Below, piece by piece: positions 24,685 through 33,018 of a stretch of DNA of 64,000 nt. Positions within the stretch are counted from its first letter, which is position 1. Every line of letters starts with the position of its first letter. The notes beneath the pieces were generated by a model. It searched no databases. It was not told the origin of the DNA and worked only from the letters and a program-made list of their open reading frames with translations. The translations under genes were made by a program, and so were the position numbers. Source of the stretch: JBCBDX01 sp038529265 (GTDB taxonomy: Bacteria; Pseudomonadota; Alphaproteobacteria; Rhizobiales; Rhizobiaceae). The DNA is taken from assembly GCA_038529265.1 (NCBI GenBank), contig JBCBDX010000001.1, forward strand, positions 124,001 through 188,000, given 5' to 3'.

Positions 24685-25037
24685 TACACGCCTGCCACGT
24701 CACTTGGAAAAGTATGAGTTCCATCAAAACCGATGGGAAGTGGTTGAACCTCTATTACCGCTGCCAATGGCAGCTCAGCATAAAGGTGAGGAAACAAGGC
24801 ACCGCCACGAGACGTTTCATATCGGAGCGCATCCCCCAGAATTGAGGTTTCGATGGTCAAGAGTAACAAGTCTTCTTGACCTGCAAAGTGTTTCGCAGCT
24901 GTTTCACGCACCTGGTCCACGGTTGAAAAATGAATGTAGCCATCAGCGAGGTCGATGGGTGCACCGCGAAAGATGCCATCTACCCTGGCCTGATCCCATT
25001 GCTCAACTGTTGCGATTTTATAGATGTGCTTGTTCAT
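24684..25037 (-). CDS. DUF952 family protein
   Basis: The 117-residue protein contains the DUF952 signature in a glutathione S-transferase-like small fold: KIATVEQWDQARVDGIFRG, DLADGYIHFST, then ETAAKHFAGQEDLLLLTI and GALFPHLYAELPL. The function is unknown; the conserved D-G-F-I-H-F-S-like stretch suggests an enzyme. The open frame runs further upstream to 25163, but homologues begin near MNKHIYKIATVEQW, so 25037 is chosen; the ribosome site is weak. It overlaps the GTG start of pyrD by one base, a pairing seen in related genomes. Confidence 0.82.
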   Translation of the reverse strand: MNKHIYKIATVEQWDQARVDGIFRGAPIDLADGYIHFSTVDQVRETAAKHFAGQEDLLLLTIETSILGDALRYETSRGGALFPHLYAELPLAAVIEVQPLPIGFDGTHTFPSDVAGV

Positions 25038-25143
25038 ATCGACGTCATTAGCGAAAACGTGCTTTCGAACAAGCGATGCGCGGCGTCCGCCACAATTTAC
25101 TGCGCATTCATGTGCTATTATGCCAACAGCAACGGGGTTTGTG

Positions 25144-25548
25144 ATGAGAAAGACAGCACTCATAGCATTGGCGGCAACCGGAACCGCTTTGCCGGCGACT
25201 GCCGAAACACAGAGATTTATCCTTGAACGTACTGCGACCGGTTATGTGCGCATGGACACCCAGACGGGCGATATGGCTTTTTGTACGGAAGACGGCAACC
25301 AGCTTATCTGTCGCGCTGCTGCGGACGAGCGCGCCGCGTTTCAAAAGCAGTTGAATTCGCTTCAGATGCGCGTCGACGAACTTGAAACAAAGTTGCAGAG
25401 CGGCTCAAGCCTTGGATCCCGCGAATGGTCTGAGGGCTTGCCGAGCCAAGAGGACTTCGATCAGGGTCTGGACTATATGGAGCAGTTCTTTAATCGTTTC
25501 CGTGGCGTGATTGAGGGCCAGGAAACGCCCAGCGACAACCGGACTTAA
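25144..25548 (+). CDS. Exported hypothetical protein with coiled-coil segment
   Basis: The 134-residue product begins with a signal peptide (MRKTALIALAATGTALPATA, then ETQ). The mature part has a small domain with two cysteines (RMDTQTGDMAFCTEDGNQ and LICRAA, probably a disulfide), followed by a coiled-coil stretch (QKQLNSLQMRVDELETKLQ) and an acidic C-terminus. I do not recognise the family beyond conserved hypothetical periplasmic proteins of Hyphomicrobiales. The open frame reaches upstream to 25024, but the signal peptide fixes the start at 25144. It lies divergent from DUF952 and converges with the oxidoreductase. Confidence 0.75.
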   Translation: MRKTALIALAATGTALPATAETQRFILERTATGYVRMDTQTGDMAFCTEDGNQLICRAAADERAAFQKQLNSLQMRVDELETKLQSGSSLGSREWSEGLPSQEDFDQGLDYMEQFFNRFRGVIEGQETPSDNRT

Positions 25549-25551
25549 GGC

Positions 25552-26619
25552 TCATCGGTAAGGCCCTGTACCGGGTGCTCGACCGATCACCTGTTCGATG
25601 ATCTCAAGCACATTGGCAGAGGTGCCAAGCGGCATATCGCTCACTTCAAGCTGACCGGCACGCAAGGCTGCATTCACGGCTTCTACCTGAAAGTTGAGGC
25701 CCGTTGTCTTTCGATTAGGGGCAAACACCGCGTCTGGTTTGTAGCGATATTTCGCCCATACGCGTTTAAGCTTGCTGCCCTCGATGAGCGGTAGCTGTTT
25801 GAGGGGGCGCTTCCAAACCATGACGCGGGGCGCAGCAACCATGGGGCGATCAAGCGCTACAACACCATTCTCGCAGTAGACGATAAAGCGGTTATCACCC
25901 TGTTCCTGCCGGGTTTCCCAAAAGCCAACCGCAGCATCGACGGGCACATCGCCGGCGGTGAACTCAAAGCGCGCATTGTGGTCAACGCCGGATGGCGCAG
26001 CCGCCCAGCGGGCATCATTTAGTTGCAAGTCGCCAAGCAGGAACTGCGCGATGGAAAGCGGGTAGACACCCAGATCGAGCATGGCACCCCCACCAAGCGC
26101 CGGGTCAAACAGGCGATGATTTGGCTGAAAAGGGCAGTAGAAGTGGAGGGTCGCTTCGGCGCGAACAGGCTTCCCCAAGTCTCCAGATAGAAGTATCGCC
26201 CGTGCCTGCTGAGTTGTTGGCAAAAAGCGGGTCCAGGTCGCTTCCATGGCCAAAACACCATGCTTCTTTGAGGCAGCTTCGATCTTTCTAGCTTCGGCCG
26301 CGTTCATCGCCAGCGGTTTTTCGACAAGCACCGGTTTTCCGCGTTCAATGGCTTTTATAGCCTGCTCGCAATGAAATATGTGTGGGCTGGCTATATAGAC
26401 TGCGTCCAAATCGGGATCGTCGAGAAACCGGTCGTCGTCAAATGCCGCAACATTCCTCCCGTGCTTATCGCCAAAGGCTTTTGCGGATGCGACGTCCCGG
26501 GACCTGATACTGTGCAAAATGGCGTCACTCACCGCTGGCAAATCACGTGCAAATTTGCCTGCAATGTTGCCCGTGCTCCAAATCCCCCAACGGATTGGCT
26601 TTTCGTCTTCAATGGCCAT
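25552..26619 (-). CDS. Gfo/Idh/MocA-family NAD(P)-dependent oxidoreductase
   Basis: The 355-residue protein has an N-terminal Rossmann fold (RWGIWSTGNIAGKFARDLP) and the family motif EKPLAMNAAEA, where the lysine of E-K-P takes part in catalysis. A C-terminal alpha/beta domain includes ALGGGAMLDLGVYPLSIAQ, the G-G-G-A-L-x-D-x-G-x-Y-P motif of the dihydrodiol/xylose dehydrogenase branch. It probably oxidises or reduces a sugar or cyclic polyol. GGGGA precedes the ATG. It stands alone, convergent with the exported hypothetical, with the tRNA gene behind its start. Confidence 0.9.
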   Translation of the reverse strand: MAIEDEKPIRWGIWSTGNIAGKFARDLPAVSDAILHSIRSRDVASAKAFGDKHGRNVAAFDDDRFLDDPDLDAVYIASPHIFHCEQAIKAIERGKPVLVEKPLAMNAAEARKIEAASKKHGVLAMEATWTRFLPTTQQARAILLSGDLGKPVRAEATLHFYCPFQPNHRLFDPALGGGAMLDLGVYPLSIAQFLLGDLQLNDARWAAAPSGVDHNARFEFTAGDVPVDAAVGFWETRQEQGDNRFIVYCENGVVALDRPMVAAPRVMVWKRPLKQLPLIEGSKLKRVWAKYRYKPDAVFAPNRKTTGLNFQVEAVNAALRAGQLEVSDMPLGTSANVLEIIEQVIGRAPGTGPYR

Positions 26620-26782
26620 GAGTTTCCCCGCATACCCGTGTTTGGTACATGGCGATCATTGAAACCAAACTCAATTGAAAAAAGCAGGTAAGGAGCGCTG
26701 GACAGTTGCTTCTTTGGTGATATAACCCGCGCACTCTGAGCGGCATAGCCGCCAACACAGCCCTTCAAAAGCTGTCAGACGT

Positions 26783-26857
26783 GCCCGGGTAGCTCAGGGG
26801 TAGAGCAGCGGATTGAAAATCCGCGTGTCGGTGGTTCAAATCCGCCCCCGGGCACCA
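26783..26857 (+). tRNA. tRNA-Phe (anticodon GAA)
   Basis: A full cloverleaf can be drawn: acceptor stem GCCCGGG/CCCGGGC, D-arm GTAGCTCAGGGGTAGAGC, anticodon stem GCGGA/TCCGC closing the loop TTGAAAA with anticodon GAA, variable loop GTGTC, and T-arm GGTGG/CCGCC with the loop TTCAAAT. The discriminator A and an encoded CCA (26855-26857) complete the 75-base gene. It is divergent from the oxidoreductase. I see no clear terminator downstream. Confidence 0.97.
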
Positions 26858-27007
26858 CACTCATTAAATCGTCGAGGATATTTGCCGCATTTGTTGGGCG
26901 CAATGCGCCGAAAACAGCGCTGGTGCTTTCAAAAAAGGATAAAAATAGATAATACAGTTCGGCTCCCAAAATGAAGGAAGCCAAACCATAGATCTACAGA
27001 AAGAATT

Positions 27008-27186
27008 TTACCACACAGGGCAGAGAAGTATGTCTCTGCAATAGGCCTTTGGTAGTACGCCATTGGCGCAGTAATAGCAGAAGTTATTCGCTTCCGCTTC
27101 GGCGCTAACCATAGCTGTTGTTACCAATCCAGCTGTTGCTGCGCCCATTATAGCCAGGCTGGGAGTATATATTTCAACTTTTTCAT
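27008..27186 (-). pseudogene. Small exported cysteine-rich peptide gene, apparently frameshifted
   Basis: Read on the minus strand, an excellent AGGAG ribosome site (spacing 7) leads to ATG at 27186 and MKKLKYILPAWL, which stops after 12 codons. Another frame starting with ATG at 27148 continues the expected signal-peptide pattern (MGAATAGLVTTAMVSAEAEA) and a mature part NNFCYYCANGVLPKAYCRD, then ILLCPVW and a stop at 27008. One added base in the A5 run or near the CCC would join both into a peptide of about 59 residues with signal sequence and four cysteines (C-x2-C-x9-C-x5-C). The second frame alone would give 46 residues. The break may be real, a sequencing error or recoding. No known family is recognised. 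Confidence 0.35.
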
Positions 27187-27765
27187 GTTAGTCTCCTAAT
27201 TATGTATTTAATAGCTACAGTGAATTGAAAAGAATCAAATTGTAAACAAAGTAGCTAGATAGACATTATAGAAGCAGAAATAGAGTTTTCAAATAATTTA
27301 TATCAAAAAATCTACAGATTCTTTCGTAATTTAAACTTAAAATTGAATTTCATATTTGTAAAACGGCGTGACTTTGGCCGCGAGATTTTCTTTTGAAGAA
27401 AATTACGCATTCTCGCTGATTGTGGATCATAAGTTGTAGAAAAAAAAGTGCGATTTTTCTCAAAAAATAAATAATACGTCGCGCTAGGGGCGTTTATTAG
27501 CGTATAGGTAGTATTTTCTAACAACTACACGTCCATTTTTCGTTATTTTCGCAATGACAAAAGCCCTCATGTTTAGATAGCGACTTTCAGTCATTAATTC
27601 TTAAGTCTTGTTCAGATTGTCAGCTCGGTGGCTGAATGCTTCAACCAGATCTACAAAGCTTGAAATGGGTGTTGGCGTTAAGCTCTTGTCAACAGTGACG
27701 TAGCAGATTGGCGACATGGTTTACCGCTGGTGAATCCAGCCACTAAAAAGCAACGGATCCATTTC
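27187..27765. other. AT-rich gene-poor stretch before the hybrid kinase gene
   Basis: About 580 bases, strikingly AT-rich between roughly 27,190 and 27,600 compared with the rest of the window, with no convincing gene. A 70-codon frame at 27312-27524 (minus) is low-complexity (Lys/Phe/Asn-rich), starts with TTG and has no ribosome site, so it is not called. The last 100 bases must hold the leader of the hybrid histidine kinase. The 150 bases between the tRNA and 27008 likewise hold nothing clear except a 13-base palindrome at 26897-26909. Confidence 0.5.
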
Positions 27766-30700
27766 ATGTCTTCTGTCAATGGCAATGACACTGCCACTCA
27801 AAGTCTCTTTACTGAGGTTTCGGCCCGTTTTGGTCGTGACACTGCGCAAACCTTGAGCTTCGCCGATAGTGGATGGGTTTGGGAGAGCGATGCCAACCAC
27901 TGCATGACATGGTTCTCAGAAACGTTTGAGACAATTACCGGATTTTCGCGTTACGAGCTTCTTGGCAAGAGCCGCGTTGAGATTTTAAATGCAGACCATC
28001 GCGATGATCTGCGCATTCTTTCACATATCAACGACTTGAAGGCGCACCGCCCTTTCCGAAATTTTCTTTACCATTTTGATGGCGACCACGGACACTCGCG
28101 TTGGTTGGTCGTCAGCGGTGACCCACGCTTTGATGCATCCGGTGAGTTTCTCGGATATGTCGGCATCGGTCGCGACGTCACTGAAATGTTTCAGGTTCGC
28201 AGTAGCCTCGAAGCCATTCAGAGTGAATTGGCAGAGAAGAACAAGATCATCCGATCCATTTGTGAACAAGTGGACACCGGCATCCTGGTTTTTGATAGCG
28301 AGAACAACCTCGTTATCGCAAATGCGCGCCAATGCGAGATATTTGGCATGAGCGAGGATGATGTACCTCCGGGGACACCGCTCATGACCTACCTTGATCG
28401 TCTTTATGACAGTGGTCACCGCGATGGTGGCAATGGCGCTGATCGCGATGCAAAGATAAAGCAATGGCGCGACAGCTTCGAACATGCGAGCCACAATTTT
28501 GAAGCCCACTTGAATGATGGTCGTGTCATCGCGATGCGAAATCAGCGTCTTGAAAACGGCTACTTTATCGGTATTCGCCGCGACATAACTGAACTCAAAA
28601 AGAGCAAGTCGGACCTCGCATTCTCTGAGAATGAAAACGCTCTGTTCCGCGAGATATTGGATAATGTCGAGGTTGCCATTTATGCCAAAGACAGCGACCT
28701 GAAGCTTACTTACGCCAATACATCGTGGGCGCGATTGTCTGGTGTGCCCGTCGATGAAGCCATTGGCAAGACTGACTTGGAGGTCTTTGGAGCCGCTGGC
28801 GATACAATGATGGCGGATGATCGCTCAATTCTCGAAACAGGAGATCCTATCCATCGCGACGAGGTGATCATGTCGAGCGAAGGGACGCCTCGACACTGCT
28901 TTGCGCGCAAAAGCCTTCTTCGGGGAAATGATGGCAATAAGTACCTCATTGGCTCGACCACAGATGTAACACACGTGCGCGAAATGCGCGCTGAGTTTGA
29001 GGCCGATATGGCCTCAATGCTCGACTCTATCGGCATGGGCGTTGTGCTGGCAAATGAAGAGGCTGAAGTTCTGTTCATCAACTCGGCGTTTCACGAAATA
29101 TGGGGTACTTCGCCTGATAATTTCACGGATGGATGTCAGTTCCGGGCGCTGCTGGATGTAAACCGGGAAAACGGTGTTTACGATGTCGTCGATGAGCAGT
29201 GGGAAAAATACGTTGGCAACCGCGTAAAGGAAATCAATGCGGGCGAGGTGGCGCCACGCGAGTTTGTTAGAAGAGACGGCAAGACTTTAATCTATTCCGT
29301 CAGTGTTCTTTCTTCCGGCAAAAGAATGGTCACCTACTTCGACATTTCCGAGCAAAAACAACGCGAAGATGCATTGGCGGAAGCCGTCGAGCGCACCAAG
29401 CTGGCTGAGGAAATTCTAAACGCTCTGGACCAAGGCATATTGGTCAAGGATGAGACCCTAGAGATTATTTTTGCCAACAAGCGGTTCGCGGAATTGCACA
29501 AGGCCGACCCTGAGGACTTCATGGGCAAGCGGGCGTCGGAGTATTTTGGAGAAGAAGCCGAGTACTTTGAAAAGTCGGAGCGTGAGACGCTTACATCCGG
29601 AAATGTCGTCGAACTTCAGGAGGACTATGAAGAAGATGGCGAGCAACGCAGCCGCCTCGTGCACAAGTCACGTGTCGAGACGGATAGTGGCAAGCCATAT
29701 GTGACCATTTCTCTGACTGATGTCACGGAAATTCGCAACCGCGAGCGGGCGCTGGAAGTAGCCGAACAGAAGGCTCAACTGTCCGACCGCGCCAAGTCAG
29801 AGTTTTTGGCCAACATGAGCCATGAAATCCGCACTCCCATGAATGGTGTCCTGGGCATGGCCGAGCTTCTTGCAAAGTCCGAGCTCGATCCAAAACAAAA
29901 GACTTTCACCGACATTATTGTCAAATCCGGCAATGCACTTTTGACAATCATCAATGATATTCTCGATTTCTCGAAGATTGATGCCGGGCAGCTTGTACTT
30001 GATCCCGCGCCGTTCAATTTGCGTGAATCAATTGAAGATGTCGCAACGCTGGTTTCCGCCAAGGCTAAAGAAAAGCAGCTGGAAATGATCGCGCGTGTCG
30101 CGCCTGACCTTCCAGATCGCTTCGTTGGCGACGTCGGCCGTTTCCGCCAAATCATCACCAATCTGATGGGAAATGCCGTCAAATTCACCGAAGAAGGCCA
30201 TGTGCTGGTGGATGTGTCCGGCGATGTTACGGAAAAAGGCTTCCTGCTGAAATGCAAGGTGACGGATACGGGAATTGGTATCCCGCAGGACAAGCTGGAG
30301 ACCATTTTCGAGAAGTTTTCTCAGGTTGATACATCGGCCAGCCGACGTCATGAGGGTACGGGCCTAGGCCTCGCCATCACGGCCAAGCTCGTTGACATGA
30401 TGGGTGGTAAAGTTGGCGTGGAGAGCTCGGTCGGCAAGGGGTCAACCTTCTGGTTTGCAATCGAATTGCCGGTGGAAGAGGGTGCGATGCGCAAGGCCAA
30501 GACTATACCGGTTGACGTATCGGGTGCACGCGTACTCATCATCGACGATAACCCGGTCAACCGTGACATTTTGATGGAACAGATGACAGCATGGGCATTT
30601 GATGCGTTTGCCGTCGAGAGCGGACCAAAAGGTCTTGCGATGCTCAAACAGGCAGCACGTGCAGGACACAGCGCTGATATCGCCATTGTCGACTATCAAA

Positions 30701-31542
30701 TGCCTGACATGACCGGCGATGAGGTCATTCGCCAAATCCGCGGGAACGAAGAGATCGGTGATATGCCGGTTATTCTGCTGACTTCCGTTGATCAGGCCCT
30801 GCAGCCTGCAATGTTGCGTGAGCTTGAAGTAGATCATCACCTTCTTAAGCCAGCGCGTTCATCGCACCTGCTCGAGTGCATTGTGAGCGCACTACAGTCT
30901 CGCTTGGGAATTGACCCGGAAAGCGCAACTGAATTTGGCGGTATAGAAGATCAAGCAGCATTGGCTTGGCTTTCGGGGACGAACGCCGGTGCCGCAGGTA
31001 AAACTGCCGACAAGCCTGTTGCTAAGAACAAGCATGCGGACGAAGGTCGAGGCAGCAGTGCAATGCGCGACAAGCCATCGACGGCCTCAGTTGAAGCGTC
31101 GAAAACCGAACATGTAGAAGTTTCAACGAGCCCTCAAACCGCAAGAGAGCCGAAGATTGACTTGCTGATTGCTGAGGACAATGAAGTCAATCAGCTTGTT
31201 TATGGACAAATATTTGCGCAGCTCGACTACACTTATGAGATTGTCGACAATGGTCAGAAAGCTGTCGATGCAGTGGAGCGGCTTAATCCAAAGATTGTGC
31301 TGATGGATGTCTCAATGCCTGTCATGAATGGCATTGAAGCGACCGAGGAAATTCGCGCAAGCGGACACAAGGATTTACCGATCATTGGTGTTACTGCACA
31401 TGCGCTGAAAGGTGATCGCGACAAATGCTTGGAAGCGGGTATGTCAGATTACCTTCCAAAGCCCATCAGCCCCGACCGCCTTGCGGAAAAACTGTCACAA
31501 TGGTGGCCGAAGGTGGATGCCAAGTTAGCTTCCAACGGCTGA
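27766..31542 (+). CDS. Cytoplasmic hybrid sensor histidine kinase with five PAS domains and two receiver domains
   Basis: The 1258-residue protein has no membrane span. Five PAS-like sensor modules follow each other at about 30-145, 160-285, 295-415, 425-540 and 555-670, each ending in a D-I/V-T-E-x pattern (GRDVTEM, RRDITEL, STTDVTHV, YFDISEQ, LTDVTEI). The HisKA domain has the phosphorylated histidine near residue 685 (ANMSHEIRTPMNGV); HATPase motifs are NLMGNAVKFTEEGH, VTDTGIGIP and GTGLGLAI. Receiver 1 (about 918-1040) has IDDNPVN and VDYQMPDM; receiver 2 (about 1130-1250) has AEDNEVN and MDVSMPVM with Lys in LPKPIS. An in-frame GTG lies at 27730, but the ATG at 27766 has ACGGA before it. 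The signal is unknown; PAS domains suggest redox, oxygen or ligand sensing. Confidence 0.93.
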   Translation: MSSVNGNDTATQSLFTEVSARFGRDTAQTLSFADSGWVWESDANHCMTWFSETFETITGFSRYELLGKSRVEILNADHRDDLRILSHINDLKAHRPFRNFLYHFDGDHGHSRWLVVSGDPRFDASGEFLGYVGIGRDVTEMFQVRSSLEAIQSELAEKNKIIRSICEQVDTGILVFDSENNLVIANARQCEIFGMSEDDVPPGTPLMTYLDRLYDSGHRDGGNGADRDAKIKQWRDSFEHASHNFEAHLNDGRVIAMRNQRLENGYFIGIRRDITELKKSKSDLAFSENENALFREILDNVEVAIYAKDSDLKLTYANTSWARLSGVPVDEAIGKTDLEVFGAAGDTMMADDRSILETGDPIHRDEVIMSSEGTPRHCFARKSLLRGNDGNKYLIGSTTDVTHVREMRAEFEADMASMLDSIGMGVVLANEEAEVLFINSAFHEIWGTSPDNFTDGCQFRALLDVNRENGVYDVVDEQWEKYVGNRVKEINAGEVAPREFVRRDGKTLIYSVSVLSSGKRMVTYFDISEQKQREDALAEAVERTKLAEEILNALDQGILVKDETLEIIFANKRFAELHKADPEDFMGKRASEYFGEEAEYFEKSERETLTSGNVVELQEDYEEDGEQRSRLVHKSRVETDSGKPYVTISLTDVTEIRNRERALEVAEQKAQLSDRAKSEFLANMSHEIRTPMNGVLGMAELLAKSELDPKQKTFTDIIVKSGNALLTIINDILDFSKIDAGQLVLDPAPFNLRESIEDVATLVSAKAKEKQLEMIARVAPDLPDRFVGDVGRFRQIITNLMGNAVKFTEEGHVLVDVSGDVTEKGFLLKCKVTDTGIGIPQDKLETIFEKFSQVDTSASRRHEGTGLGLAITAKLVDMMGGKVGVESSVGKGSTFWFAIELPVEEGAMRKAKTIPVDVSGARVLIIDDNPVNRDILMEQMTAWAFDAFAVESGPKGLAMLKQAARAGHSADIAIVDYQMPDMTGDEVIRQIRGNEEIGDMPVILLTSVDQALQPAMLRELEVDHHLLKPARSSHLLECIVSALQSRLGIDPESATEFGGIEDQAALAWLSGTNAGAAGKTADKPVAKNKHADEGRGSSAMRDKPSTASVEASKTEHVEVSTSPQTAREPKIDLLIAEDNEVNQLVYGQIFAQLDYTYEIVDNGQKAVDAVERLNPKIVLMDVSMPVMNGIEATEEIRASGHKDLPIIGVTAHALKGDRDKCLEAGMSDYLPKPISPDRLAEKLSQWWPKVDAKLASNG

Positions 31543-31562
31543 GATTTTGACACTGAATGACT

Positions 31563-31605
31563 GACCGGTCTCGCCTGCAACAAGGGGAGGCCGGTCGCTG
31601 TTTTT
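31563..31605 (+). terminator. Rho-independent terminator of the hybrid kinase gene
   Basis: GACCGGTCTC (31563-31572) pairs with GAGGCCGGTC (31587-31596), ten pairs with one wobble, followed by GCTG and TTTTT. It lies 20 bases after the kinase stop and touches the stop of the convergent GGDEF-EAL gene, whose last codon falls in the T-run. Confidence 0.8.
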
Positions 31606-32944
31606 AGGAAGCCTTGACGCGCAAAGCACCCCGGTAAGTGTCTCTCAGATATCCCAGCGTATCCATCTCATCGACTGGCTTACCAAAGTAATAGCCTTGG
31701 CCATTTGTACATCCGAATTCGACCAACCGGCTGACAATTGCTTCCTCTTCAATGCCTTCGGCAACGACATCCATGCCAAGGCCGTCACACATGGCCAAAA
31801 TAGCTTTCACAATGTGTTCCGAAGGGCGGTCGCTTAAGAGTTCGGCGATAAAGGCGCGGTCAATTTTCAGCTTGTCAAACTTGATATCACGTAGACGGCC
31901 CAGCGATGACTGGCCAGTCCCGAAGTCATCCAGCGAAACGCGAATGCCGGCAGATCGTAGATCTTCGATAATTTTGGTTGCTGATGCCGGGTCCGTCATC
32001 ACACCCGTTTCAGTGATCTCAATCTCAAGTCTTTGCGGCGCAAGACCGGACTTGTTCAAGATTGAAAGTATTTGCAGGCCGGTATTGGCATCCACCAATT
32101 GAGAGGGCGATAAATTGAAAGCCAAAAACATTTCTTCGGGCCATTGTGCAGCCGCTTCCGCAGCCTTGCGCAGAACCAGCTTCGACATGGCGGTGATGAT
32201 CCCGCGTTCTTCAGCGATTGGAATGAACACAGCCGGTGAAACAAAACCAAGATCGCGATCAACCCAGCGTGCCAGGCATTCAAACCCGACTGTTTCGCGT
32301 GACTTGAGATCAACAATTGGCTGGAAGTGCGGTTCAATTTCTCCTGCAGAAACGGCGCGGCGCAATGCTTGCTCTATGATTGCGTTTTTACGCGCCGCCT
32401 CTTCCATCTCATAGGTGTAAACGACCGAGTTACCACGGCCATTCTTTTTCGAAGTATAAAGGGCAGCTTCTGCCTTTCCCGTCAGCGTTTCGACCGTATC
32501 GTCAGGATCGCTGAACACGGAAAGACCCACTGAGCATGCAAGCCGCGCCGTACGTTCCCCAACATCAAATGGCGCGGACAGAACTTCGGTGAGTGTCCGG
32601 CCAAAATCGCTTGCGGAGACTTCATGAAACATCATCGGTAATATCAAGCCGAACTCGTCACCACCAACACGTGCGACCGTCGCATTCTCACCGACAAGCG
32701 CGCCCAAACGAAGACCAATCTGTTTGAGTATTGCATCGCCCGCTGCCTTACCGAAGAGATCATTGATTGGTTTAAAGCCATCAATGTCGACCAAGGCCAC
32801 GGTGAACGGGATGGGGTCTTCTCGTCGCTCTTCGAGCAAATGCTGTAACCGCTTCTGGAACCGTCGATGGTTCGCAATCCCGGTCAGTGGATCTGTAAAA
32901 GCAAGTTCATCCGGTTGGATGTCGAAATCGTCAACAAGTTGCAT
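31604..32944 (-). CDS. GGDEF-EAL bifunctional cyclic-di-GMP protein
   Basis: The 446-residue cytoplasmic protein has only the two catalytic domains and no sensor part. The diguanylate cyclase domain (about 10-175) keeps an intact active-site loop (RVGGDEFGLI) and FTDPLTGIANHRRF at its start; no RxxD inhibitory site is seen five residues upstream. The phosphodiesterase domain (about 195-440) has ECLARW in place of EALLRW and keeps LDDFGTGQSSLGRL, KIDRAFI and EGIEEE. Both activities look possible. GGGACGGG precedes the ATG. It is convergent with the five-PAS hybrid kinase, a suggestive but unproven pairing. Confidence 0.92.
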   Translation of the reverse strand: MQLVDDFDIQPDELAFTDPLTGIANHRRFQKRLQHLLEERREDPIPFTVALVDIDGFKPINDLFGKAAGDAILKQIGLRLGALVGENATVARVGGDEFGLILPMMFHEVSASDFGRTLTEVLSAPFDVGERTARLACSVGLSVFSDPDDTVETLTGKAEAALYTSKKNGRGNSVVYTYEMEEAARKNAIIEQALRRAVSAGEIEPHFQPIVDLKSRETVGFECLARWVDRDLGFVSPAVFIPIAEERGIITAMSKLVLRKAAEAAAQWPEEMFLAFNLSPSQLVDANTGLQILSILNKSGLAPQRLEIEITETGVMTDPASATKIIEDLRSAGIRVSLDDFGTGQSSLGRLRDIKFDKLKIDRAFIAELLSDRPSEHIVKAILAMCDGLGMDVVAEGIEEEAIVSRLVEFGCTNGQGYYFGKPVDEMDTLGYLRDTYRGALRVKAS

Positions 32945-33018
32945 GTGTGCCCGTCCCAGTTACCCAGACCAAGCTTGCGCATAATCATTTTGACATCACG
33001 TTAGATGAATAGATCAAA

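Noticed and set aside
26897..26909. 13-base palindrome GGCGCAATGCGCC after tRNA-Phe
   Set aside because: No T-run and no second copy; could be chance, not called a terminator or operator.
26775..26984. Open frame on the minus strand across the tRNA-Phe gene
   Set aside because: It is antisense to a complete tRNA and ends in unrelated sequence; no ribosome site.
27312..27524. 70-codon frame in the AT-rich patch
   Set aside because: TTG start, no ribosome site, Lys/Phe/Asn-biased translation as expected from AT-rich noncoding DNA.
26855..27765. Possible prophage or island integration at the tRNA-Phe 3' end
   Set aside because: No integrase, no repeated tRNA 3' segment and no phage genes are visible downstream within the window; only the AT-rich patch hints at it.
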